A DNA stretch of 9,430 bases, from assembly GCA_002729295.1 (NCBI GenBank), contig PBTU01000130.1:1-9430 (forward strand), given 5' to 3'. The position numbers and the translations under genes are program-made. The notes under the pieces are model-generated. The model made no database searches. It had not been told where the DNA came from and was given only the letters and a program-made list of their open reading frames with translations. Every line of letters starts with the position of its first letter. Within the stretch, counting starts at the first letter, position 1. Source of the DNA: Verrucomicrobiales bacterium. Its GTDB lineage: Bacteria; Verrucomicrobiota; Verrucomicrobiia; Verrucomicrobiales; Akkermansiaceae. Shown here piece after piece: positions 7,135 through 9,430 of the stretch.

Positions 7135-8534
7135 TGATGAAATCAGCCGCAAGTCAGTTGAACCGAAGAAAGTTTTTGCATGGCGCAGGCGTGTCCCTGG
7201 CCTTGCCATGGTTTGAAACATTTGCGGCAAGTCGTTCCGGGCAGGACCCCGCGCCCAAGCGCTTTCTCAGCGTCTATCATCCCGATGGTGTCGGCCTGCC
7301 GGTGAAGGAGGATCCGGCCTGGAGGGACTGGAGCTGGTTTCCACGAGGCGGCGAGAGAGATTTCCAACTTACCAAAGTGCTCGATGTTCTTGAGCCCTTG
7401 CGCAAGGAGATCACCATTTATTCGGGGCTTTCGCATCCGGCGGCCCGAAAAGTTCACGGTCACTCCAATGCCGACCAATATCTCACCGGAGCGGCCATTG
7501 GTGGACACGGGCCATATCAAAACTCGGTCTCCATCGATCAGGTCTATGCCGAACAAGTGGGACAACATACGCGCCATTCCTCGTTGGTGATGTCCACCAA
7601 CGGAGGCGTCGGTGGTCCCCGAGGAGCCCAGACGCAATCCTACAATCGCAGCGGTCGACCGATCCCGGCGCTCAATCATCCCAAGCAAATCTTCGACATG
7701 CTTTTCGTCACCAGCGGGAAGGATGCCGCAGCGAAGTTGGCGAGAAGCAAAAGTGCGCTGGATCTTCTCATCGCCAACACCCGTGCTCTTGGACGAAAAC
7801 TTTCTAAGCACGACCAGGAGACCTTGGCACAGTATCTCGATGCCGTTCGCGACACCGAGGTAAAGTTGGAGAAAGCCCGCAAGTGGATCGATACGCCGGT
7901 TCCCAAAGTGGACACTTCGAATCTGCATCTGGAAGCCGGACCGAAGGAAGCGCAGCTCTACTTCGAAACGATGTATGAGCTGATCTACCTTTCCTTCCTC
8001 AGTGACTCGACTCGCGTAGCGACCTTCCAGTTGGGTCGCGAGAATGGCGGCGGGGAACACGACCTCCTCTCGAAGGCCGTTGGTTTGGGAAATGCCCATG
8101 GCTTGACCCACGCCGTCAAGAAGCCTAAGGGCTGGGAAAATCTCGGTAACTACAACCGCTACCAAGCGGAGGAATTCGGACGTTTTGTGCAGAAGCTCAA
8201 GAATACCCGGGAGCCGAACGGGCAGGGGAGTATCCTCGACAACACCTTCGCGATGCATGGATCTGCCTCTAGTAGTTTCCACCTTTCCCGCAACTACCCT
8301 ATCATATCCGCCGGCGGCAAAAACCTCGGTTTTAAAAATGGCCGCTATCTCAAATTCGGCAAAGGCAACGAAGACAACCAAGCCGGTGCCGGCATCGTCA
8401 GTGACAAAGGCTGGCGCGGAGAAGTGGAAGCTGAAGAACTTCCGCTGTCCCAACTTTTCGTCACCGTCTTGCAACGCCTCGGTGTTGAGACGGACGCCTT
8501 CGGTGGCTTCACCGGGGCCTTGGATCGGGTTTAG
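7134..8534 (+). CDS. DUF1552 family protein with Tat-type signal
   Basis: The product has 466 residues, close to the usual family length. The start overlaps the preceding stop by one base (TAATG at 7132-7136), which points to coupled translation. The ATG at 7137 is a possible alternative. Residues 8-32 are a twin-arginine signal: LNRRKFLHGAGVSLALPWFE with R11 and R12. The mature part opens with PKRFLSVYHPDGVG and continues with FQLTKVLDVLEPLRKEITIY and a His-rich HGHSNADQYLTGA segment, all typical of DUF1552. Later blocks include YELIYLSFLSDSTRVATFQL and GNAHGLTHAVKKP. DUF1552, like DUF1501, is as I recall related to the alkaline phosphatase/sulfatase superfamily; no activity is assigned. It probably folds in the cytoplasm, is exported by Tat and acts with the DUF1592 protein. 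Long open frames on the opposite strand are shadows. Confidence 0.93.
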   Translation: MMKSAASQLNRRKFLHGAGVSLALPWFETFAASRSGQDPAPKRFLSVYHPDGVGLPVKEDPAWRDWSWFPRGGERDFQLTKVLDVLEPLRKEITIYSGLSHPAARKVHGHSNADQYLTGAAIGGHGPYQNSVSIDQVYAEQVGQHTRHSSLVMSTNGGVGGPRGAQTQSYNRSGRPIPALNHPKQIFDMLFVTSGKDAAAKLARSKSALDLLIANTRALGRKLSKHDQETLAQYLDAVRDTEVKLEKARKWIDTPVPKVDTSNLHLEAGPKEAQLYFETMYELIYLSFLSDSTRVATFQLGRENGGGEHDLLSKAVGLGNAHGLTHAVKKPKGWENLGNYNRYQAEEFGRFVQKLKNTREPNGQGSILDNTFAMHGSASSSFHLSRNYPIISAGGKNLGFKNGRYLKFGKGNEDNQAGAGIVSDKGWRGEVEAEELPLSQLFVTVLQRLGVETDAFGGFTGALDRV

Positions 8535-8552
8535 GATTTGGGAATTCTTATC

Positions 8553-9430
8553 ATGAAATCTCGATTCGCTATTTCTCGAGTCCTCGCTGTAATAGCATTG
8601 CTGGCTGCTCCCTTGATGGCGCGGAAGCCGAACGTCATTGTCATCTTGACTGATGACCAGGGGACCATCGACATGAATTGTTATGGGGCGAAGGATTTGG
8701 TCACGCCGCACATGGATGGGCTGGCGAAGCGGGGCGTACGGTTTACCCAGTTTTATTCGGCGGCTCCGGTGTGTTCGCCGTCGCGGGTGGGGCTTTTGAC
8801 CGGGCGGACGCCGCAGCATGGTGGTTTGAATGGCAATGTGGGACTCAACTCGGTGGGGATGCCATCGAGCCAGGTCACGATCGCCGAGGAATTTAAGAAG
8901 GCGGGTTACGCCACGGCGCACATTGGCAAGTGGCATCTCGGTCATCACAAGGAAACCATCCCCAACGGCCAGGGCTTCGATTATTCCTTCGGACATCTTG
9001 TCGGGTGCATCGATAACTATTCCCACTTCTTCTACTGGAGTGGACCCAACAAGCACGACCTCTGGCGGAATGGAAAAGAGGTGTTTCACAACGGCGAGTT
9101 CTTTCCCGATCTCATGGTCAACGAAGCCGGTGCGTTCATTGATCAGAACAAGGAGAAGCCTTTCTTCATCTACTTCGCCCTCAATACGCCGCACTATCCT
9201 TATCAAGGATCGCCCCAGTGGTTGGAGCACTACAAAGACCTTCCTTATCCCCGTAATCTCTACGCGGCCTTTCTCTCAACCACCGATGACCGGATTGGGA
9301 CTCTCCTGAAGAAGGTTGACGACGCGGGCCTGACGAAGGACACCATTGTCATTTTTCAATCGGACCACGGAGCCTCGGAAGAAGTGCGGGCGCATAACGG
9401 CGGTGGGAGCGCCGGACCGCATCGTGGAGA
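8553..9430 (+). CDS. Type I sulfatase, N-terminal 292 residues (runs off window)
   Basis: The gene starts at ATG 8553, 18 bases after the DUF1552 stop, and stays open to the right edge. Residues 1-22 are a Sec signal peptide ending in LMA. The mature protein begins RKPNVIVILTDDQG, where D34 and D35 are metal ligands. The formylglycine motif CSPSRVGLLTGR at 74-85 has C74, P76 and R78, so the catalytic residue can be made by the anaerobic or aerobic Cys-type maturation system. GKWHLG (K126, H128), TPH (H214) and SDHGA (D271, H272) are the other active-site landmarks. It would hydrolyse a sulfate ester, most likely of a sulfated carbohydrate, outside the cytoplasm. The exact subfamily and substrate cannot be told, as the C-terminal half is missing. 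The short spacing suggests co-transcription with the DUF1592 and DUF1552 genes. No clear ribosome binding site is visible. The opposite strand is open for 695 codons across this gene and DUF1552, but that is a shadow. Confidence 0.95.
   Translation, partial: MKSRFAISRVLAVIALLAAPLMARKPNVIVILTDDQGTIDMNCYGAKDLVTPHMDGLAKRGVRFTQFYSAAPVCSPSRVGLLTGRTPQHGGLNGNVGLNSVGMPSSQVTIAEEFKKAGYATAHIGKWHLGHHKETIPNGQGFDYSFGHLVGCIDNYSHFFYWSGPNKHDLWRNGKEVFHNGEFFPDLMVNEAGAFIDQNKEKPFFIYFALNTPHYPYQGSPQWLEHYKDLPYPRNLYAAFLSTTDDRIGTLLKKVDDAGLTKDTIVIFQSDHGASEEVRAHNGGGSAGPHRG

Noticed and set aside
7143..9230. 695-codon open frame on the minus strand across DUF1552 and the sulfatase
   Set aside because: It is antisense to two clearly recognisable genes with intact motifs, shows no family features, and spans their boundary. 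It reflects codon bias of the real genes.

Overview
The window looks like part of a chromosome from the Planctomycetes-Verrucomicrobia group, more likely Verrucomicrobia. Five of the six intact or partial genes belong to families strongly expanded in that group: PSCyt1/DUF1549/DUF1553, DUF1501, DUF1592/DUF1588/DUF1585, DUF1552 and a type I sulfatase. A gene remnant at 2563-2994 ends in a C-terminal module that I associate with secreted verrucomicrobial proteins. Ribosome binding sites are weak or absent at most starts. I see no RNA genes, insertion sequences, CRISPR arrays or phage genes.

Layout from left to right. Positions 1-2560 (minus strand) hold a two-gene operon: a Sec-exported PSCyt1-DUF1549-DUF1553 protein with two CxxCH motifs, followed 5 bases later by a Tat-exported DUF1501 protein that is cut by the left edge. 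Positions 2563-2994 (plus strand) hold a 5'-truncated gene remnant with one in-frame TGA at a probable tryptophan codon. Positions 3021-4508 (minus strand) encode an exported papain-like (C1) cysteine peptidase with two calcium-loop motifs placed between its catalytic His and Asn. A 142-base divergent intergenic region follows. Positions 4651 to the right edge (plus strand) form a second operon: a Sec-exported DUF1587/1595/1592/1588/1585 protein with two CxxCH motifs, a Tat-type DUF1552 protein overlapping it by one base (TAATG), and, 18 bases later, a sulfatase with a complete formylglycine motif that runs off the right edge.

How the genes may work together. Both operons have the same plan: a large exported protein with two potential heme-binding motifs is translated just before a Tat-type partner. 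The two operons use the two different planctomycetal versions of this pair. The sulfatase places the right-hand operon plausibly in use of sulfated polysaccharides, and the exported peptidase fits an outer-compartment degradation role. The biochemical activity of the DUF pairs is not established to my knowledge, so the pathway is inference. The most unusual items are the peptidase with the calcium-loop insertion, the side-by-side presence of both cytochrome/Tat pair types, and the decayed gene that now supplies the upstream region of the left operon.
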